The notes under the pieces were generated by a model that was not told where the DNA came from, ran no database searches, and saw only the letters and a program-made list of their open reading frames with translations. A stretch of 41,102 bases of DNA, taken from assembly GCA_029240075.1 (NCBI GenBank), contig JARBTQ010000023.1:1-41102 (forward strand). The letters are read 5' to 3'. This document shows, piece by piece, positions 17,009-25,391 of this stretch. The position numbers were made by a program, and so were the translations under genes. Positions within the stretch are counted from its first letter, which is position 1. Each line of letters opens with the position of its first letter. The stretch is from Chlamydiales bacterium (lineage in GTDB: Bacteria > Chlamydiota > Chlamydiia > Chlamydiales > JARBTQ01).

Positions 17009-17908
17009 CTAAGATTTTGTATTAGGAGTGTAAGTTGTTACAGGATTCGTCTTTTGTCCATTTACAACTTCGTTTAAATTTTCTATCGCTATAAAAGCAT
17101 TAGGGTCTTCACGATGAATAATTTCTTTCAAATCGGCTAATTGTAAACGCTGAATAATAACATATAAAATTTCACGAGCTTCACCTGAAAATCCTCCGCG
17201 TCCATACATAACTGTCAATCCTATTCCTAACTCTTTCATGATTGCTTGAGCTATTTTGTTGGGCAGTAGAGATATAATCATTACAGATTTCGTCTCGTCA
17301 AAGCCAACAATGATCATATCGATCATTTTCATAGCAACAATATAGGTCATAAAAGAGTTAAGAGCTACATGCCAGTTATTGGAAACATAACCAAATAATG
17401 CAAAGATAAAGATGTTAATGAATAGAATAACTTGTCCTACAGTAAAACCCTTCTTTTTGCTAACAATAATAGCTAAGATTTCAGTTCCGTCTAAACAGGC
17501 TCCTGTACGAATAATAAGCCCTATTCCTATTCCCATGACGATGCCGCCACCGACGACGACCTCTAGCATCTCTCCGTAGAATGGAAAACGTTCATTAAGA
17601 AATTTAGAAAAACCTGCAAAAAATAGAAGGGCAAAAACCATATTAATTACAAAGCCCTTACCTAAATGCTTATATGCTAAATACAAAAAGGGGGCGTTGA
17701 ATGCTATGAATACTCCAGGCAAGATGTTACCTTGAACTAAAGAATCAACGATCATGGCTAATCCAAGTATACCACCATCAATTAAAGCATTGGGGCGAAA
17801 AAAGATTTCGATAGCTATAGCAACTAAGAATGTACCTAAGGCGATATGTAGAAGATTAGATAGGGTGTGCGACAGGGAGTGACTGTGCGATGATGGAGTC
17901 GTCTTCAT
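17009..17908 (-). CDS. YitT family membrane protein (DUF161/DUF2179)
   Basis: 299 residues. Five or six membrane segments lie between about 18 and 195 (for example LLHIALGTFLVAIAIEIFF and VVVGGGIVMGIGIGLII). A C-terminal cytosolic DUF2179 domain (about 222-285) has GLTVMYGRGGFSGEAREILY. The conserved FFRPNALIDGGILGLAMI segment is the family hallmark. The function is not established; transport is suggested by the topology. A strong ribosome site (AAGGAGAGATA) fixes the start. It lies just downstream of two tRNA genes on the same strand and 36 nt upstream of the pkn1-like gene. Confidence 0.88.
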   Translation of the reverse strand: MKTTPSSHSHSLSHTLSNLLHIALGTFLVAIAIEIFFRPNALIDGGILGLAMIVDSLVQGNILPGVFIAFNAPFLYLAYKHLGKGFVINMVFALLFFAGFSKFLNERFPFYGEMLEVVVGGGIVMGIGIGLIIRTGACLDGTEILAIIVSKKKGFTVGQVILFINIFIFALFGYVSNNWHVALNSFMTYIVAMKMIDMIIVGFDETKSVMIISLLPNKIAQAIMKELGIGLTVMYGRGGFSGEAREILYVIIQRLQLADLKEIIHREDPNAFIAIENLNEVVNGQKTNPVTTYTPNTKS

Positions 17909-17978
17909 TATCTCTCCTTAAATAGTAGCTGCTGTATCTGAGGTAGGTAAAAATATCTAAAGGTGGGGTGGGTAAGAA

Positions 17979-18052
17979 CGCGGGAGACGGGATTTGAACC
18001 CGCAACTTCCGGCGTGACAGGCCGGTGCTCTAACCAATTGAACTACTCCCGC
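17979..18052 (-). tRNA. tRNA-Asp (GUC)
   Basis: On the minus strand the acceptor GCGGGAG pairs with CTCCCGC. The anticodon stem-loop is CCGGC-CTGTCAC-GCCGG with anticodon GTC, and the T-arm contains GGGTTCAAATCCC. The discriminator is G, and CCA is not encoded. Confidence 0.96.
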
Positions 18053-18063
18053 AAACGATAGGA

Positions 18064-18136
18064 TGGGCGCAACAGGACTCGAACCTATGACCACCTGTGT
18101 GTAAGACAGGAGCTCTACCAACTGAGCTATACGCCC
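18064..18136 (-). tRNA. tRNA-Val (UAC)
   Basis: On the minus strand GGGCGTA pairs with TGCGCCC apart from the usual end wobble. The anticodon stem-loop is CCTGT-CTTACAC-ACAGG with anticodon TAC, and the T-loop is GGTTCGAGTCC. The discriminator is A with no encoded CCA. It lies 11 nt upstream of tRNA-Asp, so the two are likely one transcript. Confidence 0.96.
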
Positions 18137-18169
18137 TTTCGTTTCGTTAAACATGCCGTAATAATACAA

Positions 18170-18537
18170 ATTTTCTTTTTTCTGTGCAAGCTTGATTTAG
18201 AAAGTAATTTAAATTTAATGTATTCTATTGTAATTCAGATGGTTGATTCTTATTTAGCAGTTAAAATGATTGTTTGCTAAGTTGCCGTTGAAAAAAAATC
18301 CTCCATTGAATACGATGATGTCTACTAAAAATTGCAAACAGCTTATTCTATCTGAGCAGGTCCTTTGCAAAACGTTTTTTTGCTGAGACTTTTCAGAATA
18401 ATCGATTGAAAAGTTATGCAGGAAATCTAGTAAATTTCCTTCAAAAAGGTAGTTCCAGGGGGCCTAGTCCTGCATTTCATATTGCGTTATGTAAAAAACC
18501 AATAAATTGAGTTTATCATAAAAAGTAAGGAGACATT
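18170..18537. promoter_or_regulatory. Upstream region of groES-groEL
   Basis: 368 nt between divergent tRNA and groES transcripts, so both promoters lie here. No CIRCE element (TTAGCACTC-N9-GAGTGCTAA) is visible. The clearest structure is a palindrome, AGGAAAT-N7-ATTTCCT (18420-18440), just after a TTGAAA hexamer (18406-18411). It could mark an operator or start region, but no convincing -10 was found. A dispersed-repeat arm (GGTCCTTTGCAAAA) lies at 18359-18372. Confidence 0.4.
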
Positions 18538-18852
18538 ATGGCACAGACACATTCAAACCAGAAAACACGTTTACAACCTTTAGGGAATCGTGTGTTAGCC
18601 CAAAGACTCGAAGCAGAAGAAACTGTAAAAGGGGGGATTATTCTTCCTGATACAGCAAAGAAAAAGCAAGAAACAGCACGCATAATCGCTGTTGGTACAG
18701 GCAAACTAGACAAGAATGGGCAAAAGGTAGAGATGCCTGTTAAAGTTGGTGATGTAATTTTAATGGATAAGTACTCAGGTCAAGAAGTGACTTTAGATGA
18801 TCAAGACTATGTGATTGTCCGTTCCGAAGATATTATCGCGATTGTTCAATAA
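18538..18852 (+). CDS. groES: Co-chaperonin GroES
   Basis: 104 residues. It caps the GroEL cavity during ATP-dependent protein folding. The core begins at LQPLGNRVLAQRLEAEE, the mobile loop is about EETVKGGIILPDTAKKK, and the C-terminus is YVIVRSEDIIAIVQ. An AAGGAG site lies 7 nt before the ATG. The N-terminal extension MAQTHSNQKTR is longer than in E. coli, but like many chlamydial forms. groEL follows after 46 nt, so the two form one operon. Confidence 0.98.
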   Translation: MAQTHSNQKTRLQPLGNRVLAQRLEAEETVKGGIILPDTAKKKQETARIIAVGTGKLDKNGQKVEMPVKVGDVILMDKYSGQEVTLDDQDYVIVRSEDIIAIVQ

Positions 18853-18898
18853 ATATTTCACTACATACTAGCATATAAATTTAAGGAGATTTATCTAT

Positions 18899-20527
18899 AT
18901 GGTTGCTAAAAATATTAAGTATAGAGGCGAAGCTCGTCAAAAGATTTTAAAAGGGGTGGAGACTCTCGCAGATGCGGTAGGAGTGACTTTAGGTCCTAAA
19001 GGGCGTCACGTTATCTTAGATCGTTCTTTTGGTGCTCCTCATGTAACCAAAGACGGAGTTACAGTAGCGAAAGATATTGAGCTAGAAGATAAGCATGAAA
19101 ATATGGGAGCTCAAATGGTTAGGGAAGTTGCCAGCAAAACAGCAGATAAAGCTGGTGATGGAACAACAACAGCCACTATTCTTGCGCGTGCTATTTACAA
19201 AGAAGGGCTTAAGAATGTAGCTGCAGGCGCTAATCCAATGGATCTTAAGCGAGGGATTGATAAAGCCGTACACACTGTTGTTAGTGAAATTAAGAAGCTC
19301 AGTCGCCCTGTAAAAGATCATAAAGAAGTAGCTCAAGTTGCAACAATTTCTGCTAATAACGATGCTGAAATTGGACAGCTAATAGCAAAAGCTATGGAAC
19401 AAGTTGGTAAAGATGGGACAATTACTGTAGAAGAAGCTAAAGGGATGGAAACTACACTCGATGTAGTTAAAGGAATGAATTTTGACCGTGGCTACCTTTC
19501 TGTTTATTTTACAACTAATGCAGAGACACAAGAAGCTGTATTAGAAGATGCATACATTTTGATTTGCGAAAAGAAAGTATCTGCAATTAAAGAGATTCTT
19601 CCTTTATTACAAGCTGTTGCAGAAACAGGAAAGCCTTTACTAATTATTGCGGAAGACGTTGATGGTGAAGCTTTGGCTACGCTAGTCGTTAATAAACTAC
19701 GGGTAGGCTTGAAGATTTGTGCTGTAAAAGCTCCAGGTTTTGGAGATCGTCGTAAGGCTATCTTGCAAGATATTGCTATTCTTACCGGAGGCCAGCTGAT
19801 TTCAGAAGAGCTCGGCATGAAGTTAGAAAGTACAAATATAACTATGCTTGGTCGGGCTAAAAAAATAGTTGTACGCAAAGAAGATACAACGATTATTGAA
19901 GGTGCAGGGGATAAAAAACTTGTTCAAGATCGTATTGGGCAATTACGTACGCAAATAACAGAAGCTACTTCAGATTATGATCGTGAAAAGCTTCAAGAAC
20001 GCCTAGCTAAGCTAGCAGGTGGAGTTGCTGTTCTACGTGTTGGTGCTGCCACTGAAGTGGAAATGAAAGAGAAAAAAGATCGTATCGACGATGCAACACA
20101 TGCGACTAAAGCCGCTGTAGAAGAGGGGATTTTACCTGGCGGAGGAACTGCTCTTGTACGAGCAATTGCAGCTGTTGGGCAATTAGCTACCTCTTTAGAA
20201 GGGGATCAAAAAGTTGGAGCACAAATTATAGCTCGTGCTATTTCAGCTCCCTTGATTTGCATTGTAGAAAACGCGGGTCAGGAAGGTGCTATTATTTTAC
20301 AAAATGTTCTTTCTAAATCTACAAATATGGGCTACAATGCGCTGAATGATGAGTATGTTGACATGTTCGAGGCTGGAATCGTAGATCCAACTAAAGTAAC
20401 GCGCACAGCACTAGAAAATGCAGCGTCAGTTGCTGGTATGTTATTGACTACAGAAGCAGTTATTGCTGACATTCCAGATGAGAAGGGTGCAGCTTCAATG
20501 CCTATGGGCGGCGGGATGGATTACTAG
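18899..20527 (+). CDS. groEL: Chaperonin GroEL
   Basis: 542 residues, standard length. Forms the double-ring ATP-driven folding chamber. Key features are [14 protein letters not shown], the ATP-binding [13 protein letters not shown], and the apical-domain segment [19 protein letters not shown]. Also present are [11 protein letters not shown] and the flexible tail MPMGGGMDY. The tail and the groES linkage mark this as the main housekeeping copy rather than one of the divergent extra chaperonins found in chlamydiae. AAGGAG precedes the ATG. An intrinsic terminator follows. Confidence 0.98.
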   Translation: MVAKNIKYRGEARQKILKGVETLADAVGVTLGPKGRHVILDRSFGAPHVTKDGVTVAKDIELEDKHENMGAQMVREVASKTADKAGDGTTTATILARAIYKEGLKNVAAGANPMDLKRGIDKAVHTVVSEIKKLSRPVKDHKEVAQVATISANNDAEIGQLIAKAMEQVGKDGTITVEEAKGMETTLDVVKGMNFDRGYLSVYFTTNAETQEAVLEDAYILICEKKVSAIKEILPLLQAVAETGKPLLIIAEDVDGEALATLVVNKLRVGLKICAVKAPGFGDRRKAILQDIAILTGGQLISEELGMKLESTNITMLGRAKKIVVRKEDTTIIEGAGDKKLVQDRIGQLRTQITEATSDYDREKLQERLAKLAGGVAVLRVGAATEVEMKEKKDRIDDATHATKAAVEEGILPGGGTALVRAIAAVGQLATSLEGDQKVGAQIIARAISAPLICIVENAGQEGAIILQNVLSKSTNMGYNALNDEYVDMFEAGIVDPTKVTRTALENAASVAGMLLTTEAVIADIPDEKGAASMPMGGGMDY

Positions 20528-20552
20528 ATTTAATTAGTTTTCTTAGTTTACA

Positions 20553-20590
20553 AAGGGGCAATTTGCTATGGCATTTTGCCTCTTTTTTTT
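20553..20590 (+). terminator. Terminator after groEL
   Basis: AGGGGCAA pairs with TTGCCTCT (one G-T pair) and is followed by eight Ts. Confidence 0.85.
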
Positions 20591-20661
20591 ATTTGTGTTT
20601 TATTATTTTTTTTAATATAATTATTATTATAAATTAATTTTTTTATTAAAAGGTGAAAATA

Positions 20662-20955
20662 ATGAATTTAATTAATAATAGTTCAGATTGCGTAGTGAGC
20701 CGTTGTGAAGCTACTCAATGTTATCAAGTAGCTTTGTCTGAAGCAAAAAAAATGGACCGTTTAAAAAATGTTGTCAAAGATTGCTTCTATAATTTGCATA
20801 AGCCTCAGATCAATTTAAAGGTAAAAAATCGTCTAGAAAAGCTCTTAAAAAGCACCCAAATTGAAATTAAAAAGACACAAAAACTTTTCAAAGAAATGCA
20901 AAAATTGATGCAAAGTTTTTTTGATATCTGCCACAGAATCTGTAAAAGGTTTTAA
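20662..20955 (+). CDS. Small lysine-rich protein of unknown function
   Basis: 97 residues from the ATG at 20662, chosen because AGGTG lies 6 nt upstream; a GTG three codons earlier overlaps that site. The protein is basic and mostly helical (KNRLEKLLKSTQIEIKKTQ), with six cysteines (for example CVVSRCEATQC, CHRIC). No family was recognised. It has its own terminator and sits in AT-rich DNA between groEL and a secreted protein gene. Confidence 0.6.
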   Translation: MNLINNSSDCVVSRCEATQCYQVALSEAKKMDRLKNVVKDCFYNLHKPQINLKVKNRLEKLLKSTQIEIKKTQKLFKEMQKLMQSFFDICHRICKRF

Positions 20956-20979
20956 TCTGTTCAGCAGAGGCTAAAATCT

Positions 20980-21016
20980 AATAAGCTTTACTTTTTATGT
21001 AAGGCTTATTTTTTAT
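20980..21016 (+). terminator. Terminator after the small basic protein gene
   Basis: AATAAGCTTTAC pairs with GTAAGGCTTATT (one wobble) around a 7-nt loop and is followed by Ts. Confidence 0.75.
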
Positions 21017-21179
21017 TAGTTTCAGAATGTCTTCTTGCAGATCTTTTTCTAGATTTGTTCTTTTCTTATAGAAAGCTTTTTCAAAACCTTTGCTATGCAG
21101 TATGCAGCTTAATAAATCTCTGCAAAGTAGATAGCAAAAACCACTTATTTAATGTTTTTAGATAGGTTTTGCTTCTTAA

Positions 21180-21725
21180 TTATTCATAAGCCTCTACTGT
21201 GATCGTAATAGTATCTTGATAAACACCAGCAACATAATCAAGGGGATGTACAGTGTTTTTGAATTTTATGAGAAGGTTACTTTCTATCTTGTAGACCTTT
21301 TTCTCTTGAAAAGAACCAATTTCTAAAAAATTATGATTACACTCTTCAGCAGCGATATCTTTAGTCTGGTAACCATCAATTAGTAGTGTTAAGTTATAGG
21401 GAATTAATTCTAAAAATCCTTGTTGTTTTAATCCTCCGTGCTCAGAAGCAACAGCTATGCGAAAGGAACTATTGCTTTCAGCTATAAAAGGAATTAAAGT
21501 CTGTTCTGCAAATTGGTTAATTTTTGTATCAACTTTGATTTCTACGCTCGTGTCATTTTTTAAAAAATTAATATGAGCTTCCGTAGGAATTTTAGTTTTT
21601 AAAATAACTTTCTTAGGTTGCGAAATTGAAGCGGTAGTACTTGTAGGCATAGCTTCTACAGTATGCAGATTTAAACCACACTCAAAAAGATAGAAAGATA
21701 AAAGAAGAAATTTACTTAATTTCAT
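21180..21725 (-). CDS. Secreted beta-sandwich protein, possibly pilin/spore-coat-U-like
   Basis: 181 residues from the ATG at 21725. Residues 1-26 form a signal peptide (MKLSKFLLLSFYLFECGLN, ending near VEAMP). The mature part is beta-rich and ends AGVYQDTITITVEAYE, the closing-strand pattern of CS1-type pilins and spore coat protein U domains. FRIAVASEHGGL and LIPYNLTLLIDGYQ fit internal strands of the same fold. No chaperone or usher gene is nearby, so an assembled fibre is not implied. The family assignment is by motif likeness only. Its GC content is low, like its neighbours. Confidence 0.6.
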   Translation of the reverse strand: MKLSKFLLLSFYLFECGLNLHTVEAMPTSTTASISQPKKVILKTKIPTEAHINFLKNDTSVEIKVDTKINQFAEQTLIPFIAESNSSFRIAVASEHGGLKQQGFLELIPYNLTLLIDGYQTKDIAAEECNHNFLEIGSFQEKKVYKIESNLLIKFKNTVHPLDYVAGVYQDTITITVEAYE

Positions 21726-21876
21726 ATTAACCAATATTAAAATTCATGCTAATTTTAAATTTTCTTATGAAAATTTTCAACTTAAATATTTTTTAATTAT
21801 TCATAATACAATGTATAGGTTAATCGATAATAATTAAATATATGAAGTATAGTGAATTTTATATATCTATCAACTT

Positions 21877-23076
21877 TTATTTAAAACAAACTTTTGTGCT
21901 CGTTTTGAAATCAAAGAACATCCAAATTGATAAGAGAAGTGCATATAGAGGAAGCAATGTAAGGCTGTCATTAGTATGTACAGCACTAAGTAACCCAATG
22001 AAAATAGCTATTAAGATATAATAAAGAAGACCAAAAGTAGCTCCAGCTATCCCTAACGATTCTTGGTGGTTAGCAAGTGCTTGGGATAGTGTATTCGGTA
22101 TAATGAGCCCTATTCCAATAAATATGATAAAAAATGAGGAACAATACACTAAAAAAGGGATAGAAAATAAAGCTGCTTCATAAAAGAAAAAACTGGTCAA
22201 TACTCCTAGAATAGAGCCAATCAAACAGGTTAAGCAACCGGTATTAATAATTTGATACGGTGATCTATGACTATTCATTTTGTAAGAAATTCTAGCAGCT
22301 ATAACACTTGCTAAGGCAATTAAGATTCCCAGATATCCATATTCAAACGAATTTAATTTAAATACGGAAATAAAGATAAAAGGAGCTTCAGCATAAAATC
22401 CAAACAGGATGCCATTACACCCTCCAATTAAAAGAGCATGACTCCATATTTTGCGATCTAGGAGAATTTTTGTTGCTGTTTTAGCTATTGAAGGTTCTTT
22501 GTCATTAGCATTAGCTTGAGATTTTTTAGTTTCGTATAGCCAGCAGAATGCACAGCTCAATAAAGCAACGCTAAGTGTAAGCAAAAAGAGAAAATTAGAT
22601 TGCCATCCAAATAAAAGGTCTAGTCCGCCCCCCAAAAGAGGCCCTATAGCAGGAGCAAAAGCCAAAACTCCCGATGCCATAGAAAAAAATCTACTCCGCT
22701 CTTTACCTTGAAAAAGATCTCTTAAAATAGTCTGAGTCGTTACGGAACCAGTGCTGGCCCCAAAAGCTTGAATGAATCTCCAGCACAAAAGTTCATAAAT
22801 TGAGGAGGATAGAAAACATCCTAAGCATCCCAAAAAGTAGGTTACAAGCCCGTATAGGATGCTTAATCTCCGTCCTTTTTTATCACAAAAGAGCCCCCAG
22901 AAGAATACCCCTAAGGCAAATCCTACAAAGTAGATGCTTAGCGTCCATTCAACTAAGGTTGCAGATGTATGGAGATCACGTGCTATATCGGGTAAGGATG
23001 GAGTGTAAATAGTTTCACTGATCTGGGGGAATGCTAGTAAAAGCATTAATAAAATTGAAGGGGGCTTTTTAGTCAT
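21877..23076 (-). CDS. MFS drug exporter, Bcr/CflA family
   Basis: 399 residues with about 12 membrane segments. Family signs are YTPSLPDIARDLHTS in the first loop, GLFCDKKGRRLSILYG (the MFS motif between helices 2 and 3), and RFIQAFGASTGSVTTQTILRDLF, with AFAPAIGPLLGG in helix 5. Members are proton-driven exporters of small molecules such as drugs; the substrate here is unknown. It is divergent from a LysR regulator 296 nt away, a common local control pair. Confidence 0.88.
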   Translation of the reverse strand: MTKKPPSILLMLLLAFPQISETIYTPSLPDIARDLHTSATLVEWTLSIYFVGFALGVFFWGLFCDKKGRRLSILYGLVTYFLGCLGCFLSSSIYELLCWRFIQAFGASTGSVTTQTILRDLFQGKERSRFFSMASGVLAFAPAIGPLLGGGLDLLFGWQSNFLFLLTLSVALLSCAFCWLYETKKSQANANDKEPSIAKTATKILLDRKIWSHALLIGGCNGILFGFYAEAPFIFISVFKLNSFEYGYLGILIALASVIAARISYKMNSHRSPYQIINTGCLTCLIGSILGVLTSFFFYEAALFSIPFLVYCSSFFIIFIGIGLIIPNTLSQALANHQESLGIAGATFGLLYYILIAIFIGLLSAVHTNDSLTLLPLYALLLSIWMFFDFKTSTKVCFK

Positions 23077-23165
23077 TTTTTCAAAAGATCCTGGTTTTAC
23101 ATAGAAGGGATGTTAAAAATCAGCCTTAATTTATCGTTATTTTTACGCGTTTTACCTATTAGCAC

Positions 23166-23183
23166 TTTGCCGTAAAAGGCAAA
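23166..23183. promoter_or_regulatory. Palindrome in the exporter/LysR divergent region
   Basis: TTTGCC-GTAAAA-GGCAAA, a perfect 6-bp inverted repeat of the size LysR-type regulators bind. It lies 90 nt upstream of the exporter start. Operator function is inferred from position. Confidence 0.4.
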
Positions 23184-23345
23184 TTCATTACTTAAGTATT
23201 AGGGTTCGCGATAAAATGGAAAAAGATTGCTCTGTTTTTACATCCCTTTTTTGAAGTATTTATTAGCTTTGTATTATTTCTTTCGTTAAATACTATCTTA
23301 CTAAAAGCTAAAGTTGATGAATAGTAGGGTACTGGTTAAAATTAA

Positions 23346-23360
23346 TTAACTTAAAGTTAA
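23346..23360. promoter_or_regulatory. Palindrome next to the lysR start
   Basis: TTAACTT-A-AAGTTAA is a perfect palindrome and contains a T-N11-A LysR box. It ends 12 nt before the lysR ATG, a place suited to autorepression. Confidence 0.45.
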
Positions 23361-23372
23361 CAATGGCAGATA

Positions 23373-24248
23373 ATGAGCAAATTGGAAAGGATGTATACAT
23401 TCACTACTACTGTAGAGAAAAAAAGCTTTATCAAAGCAGCTAAAGCCTTAAATGTTTCAGCAGCAGCAGTAAGTAAGCAAATTAAATTACTAGAAAAAGA
23501 GTTGCAAGTTGAACTGATACAACGTTCTACAAAGTCTTTTAAGCTAACAGCAGTTGGTGAAATTTATTATGAGCAGTCTAAGGATATTCTAGCCAAAGTA
23601 GAGCTGGCAGAAGAGACCATGTTAGCTTATACAAGCCAAATTAAAGGGGGTCTACATATTGTTTGTCATAGGTATTTTGGAAACTGTTATATTATTCCTT
23701 ATTTAGCCAAATTTATGAGGCTGTATCCAGAAATTAAGGTCAGTTTGGAGCTAGCAGAAAGGATACCCGATTTTCAAGCAGAGAAAGTAGATCTGTTGCT
23801 GGGAATATCCCTGCCTCCCCCCTTAGGAACTATCCAGAAAAAACTATTTTCGACGAAGTATGTGTTGTGTGCATCGCCTGTATACTTAAAAAAGTATGGT
23901 ACTCCCAAGACCTTAGAAGAATTGCAAAAACATAGATATATGACCCACCTCTGCCGAGATGAAAGAAATAAAATGATTCTTGATGGAGGACAAGTCTTAA
24001 CTATAGAGCCTTTACTTTTTGCAAACGATACTGAGAGTCTACGAGAGCTTTGCTTGCAAGGGCTCGGAATTATAAAAATTCATGAGTATATGGTAAGGGA
24101 AGCTATTGATAAGAATCTTTTAATTCCCATTATGCCTCAATATACTCAAGACCAACTAAGTATCTTTCTCTGTTATCCTGAAAGCCGTTTCAAAAAGCCT
24201 GCTATTCGTTGTTTCATAGATTTTTTGATGAAGCATATCAATTCATAA
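23373..24248 (+). CDS. LysR-type transcriptional regulator
   Basis: 291 residues. The N-terminal winged helix-turn-helix (about 1-60) includes SFIKAAKALNVSAAAVSKQIKLLE. The effector-binding domain (about 88-290) has the usual two-lobe periplasmic-binding-protein fold pattern (HRYFGNCYIIPYLAKFM). It probably controls itself and the divergent exporter gene. The inducer is unknown. The start gives the standard LysR N-terminus (MSKLERMYTF), although its ribosome site is weak. Confidence 0.9.
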   Translation: MSKLERMYTFTTTVEKKSFIKAAKALNVSAAAVSKQIKLLEKELQVELIQRSTKSFKLTAVGEIYYEQSKDILAKVELAEETMLAYTSQIKGGLHIVCHRYFGNCYIIPYLAKFMRLYPEIKVSLELAERIPDFQAEKVDLLLGISLPPPLGTIQKKLFSTKYVLCASPVYLKKYGTPKTLEELQKHRYMTHLCRDERNKMILDGGQVLTIEPLLFANDTESLRELCLQGLGIIKIHEYMVREAIDKNLLIPIMPQYTQDQLSIFLCYPESRFKKPAIRCFIDFLMKHINS

Positions 24249-24266
24249 AATCTAAAGGGCTGCTTG

Positions 24267-24282
24267 AATAGACCTTTGCAAA
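24267..24282 (+). repeat. Dispersed motif AATAGACCTTTGCAAA
   Basis: A single arm of the repeat family seen paired at 977 and 1881. It sits between the convergent lysR and HTH genes. Confidence 0.5.
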
Positions 24283-24356
24283 CTTAGACCTATAGAAATT
24301 GATTTGATTCTTTGATAAATAATTAGGGCTCTTTCATCAGTTTTTGCCTATTTCGG

Positions 24357-25151
24357 TCAAGAATAGTAATAAACAATCTCTTCATCTTTTTTTGGGCCGA
24401 TGACACGCCAATTGAGGCGAAAGCTAGTCTGGTCAAAATAGATTTGCCCCAAATAAGTATCTTCTCCACACAAGTGAGAATCAGCCGATGAAAGCGTTTG
24501 GTAGCTTGAAGGTACTAGTTGAAGGAGGAGTACAGGTTGGTCAATCCCTAATCTAAGGTGTTCTAAACAAATCATTCCAATTTCTATATCAAGGGTCCAG
24601 CGAAAAATATTACTAAAGCTTAGTTCCTCCCCCTCTTTTCCCTGCCAAGTTCCTTTTTCTCTAAAAATAATAGTATTTTGCCCCTCTTTGTTAATAATAA
24701 CTTCCCCTTTTCCTTTCCTATTCCAGTTTATCTTGTCTTTTGAACGATTTTTGGCATTCAAGACAAGGCGTGTGGTTGAATTTAATTTTTCCCAAAATGC
24801 TAGTAAAATTTGCTTCCTATTTTTAGGAATCGAGAATCCCAAGTTTTCATCATCTTTTGCAACATAATAATCTTTTTTCTCATGGCTAGGGAGTAGGGTA
24901 TAAACTTTTTTTAGCAAAAGTTCTAGCTCTTCGATAAAGGGATACGCTGGATTAAATTGATAGACTTTAGTTTTGCCTTCAAGATAGTTTAAGATTATTC
25001 CCCCTTTTTCTAGTCGATGTAATGCTTTTTGAATAGGTGTAAGAGAAGTATTTAATAAGCGGTGTAATTGAGTTCCATAACATTTGCCATTAACAAATAG
25101 GAAGATAAGGATTTTTGCAACGCTTTTATTGCCAAATAAGCTCTCAATCAT
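24357..25151 (-). CDS. Winged-helix regulator with DUF6314-like ligand domain
   Basis: 264 residues from the ATG at 25151, nine nt after GGAGG; the earlier ATG at 25169 overlaps that site. Residues about 1-80 form an ArsR/MarR-like winged helix (LFGNKSVAKILIFLF, TPIQKALHRLEKGGII). Residues about 110-264 resemble DUF6314, a small beta-barrel family: FREKGTWQ, SHLCGEDTYLGQIYF and NWRVIGPKKDEEIVYYY are its characteristic stretches. The combination suggests a one-component sensor. It is divergent from the biotin operon across 240 nt, so control of that operon is plausible but unproven. The DUF assignment is from remembered pattern. Confidence 0.65.
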   Translation of the reverse strand: MIESLFGNKSVAKILIFLFVNGKCYGTQLHRLLNTSLTPIQKALHRLEKGGIILNYLEGKTKVYQFNPAYPFIEELELLLKKVYTLLPSHEKKDYYVAKDDENLGFSIPKNRKQILLAFWEKLNSTTRLVLNAKNRSKDKINWNRKGKGEVIINKEGQNTIIFREKGTWQGKEGEELSFSNIFRWTLDIEIGMICLEHLRLGIDQPVLLLQLVPSSYQTLSSADSHLCGEDTYLGQIYFDQTSFRLNWRVIGPKKDEEIVYYYS

Positions 25152-25204
25152 AAAAAAAATAACCTCCATTAGGAATTTATTAAACTATTTTTAGGTTAAT
25201 CTCT

Positions 25205-25222
25205 GAAGCTGGTCTTAGCTTC
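25205..25222. promoter_or_regulatory. Palindrome between the HTH gene and the biotin operon
   Basis: GAAGCT-GGTCTT-AGCTTC, a perfect 6-bp inverted repeat in the shared upstream region. No standard BirA operator (TTGTAAACC with GGTTTACAA) was seen. It is a candidate operator for the divergent regulator. Confidence 0.35.
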
Positions 25223-25391
25223 GATTTGAAAATTCATAGCTGCTATCTTGATCTATTATGTGTTTTTCATAAACTATTTTTTGGTTTTATTTATTTGATT
25301 AAAAGGAAAATGTAGTTGCTAAAGGGGAGGAAACGCCATAAAATCTTTAATTTTTAAATGAAAAATCAAACTAGGGAGGAGAAAACAAGAA

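Noticed and set aside
17957-18169. A 70-codon minus-strand frame
   Set aside because: It covers the two tRNA genes; the apparent protein is translated tRNA.
25170-25391. A BirA-type operator upstream of bioB
   Set aside because: No TTGTAAACC/GGTTTACAA pair at the right spacing was found; only short AT-rich near-matches are present.
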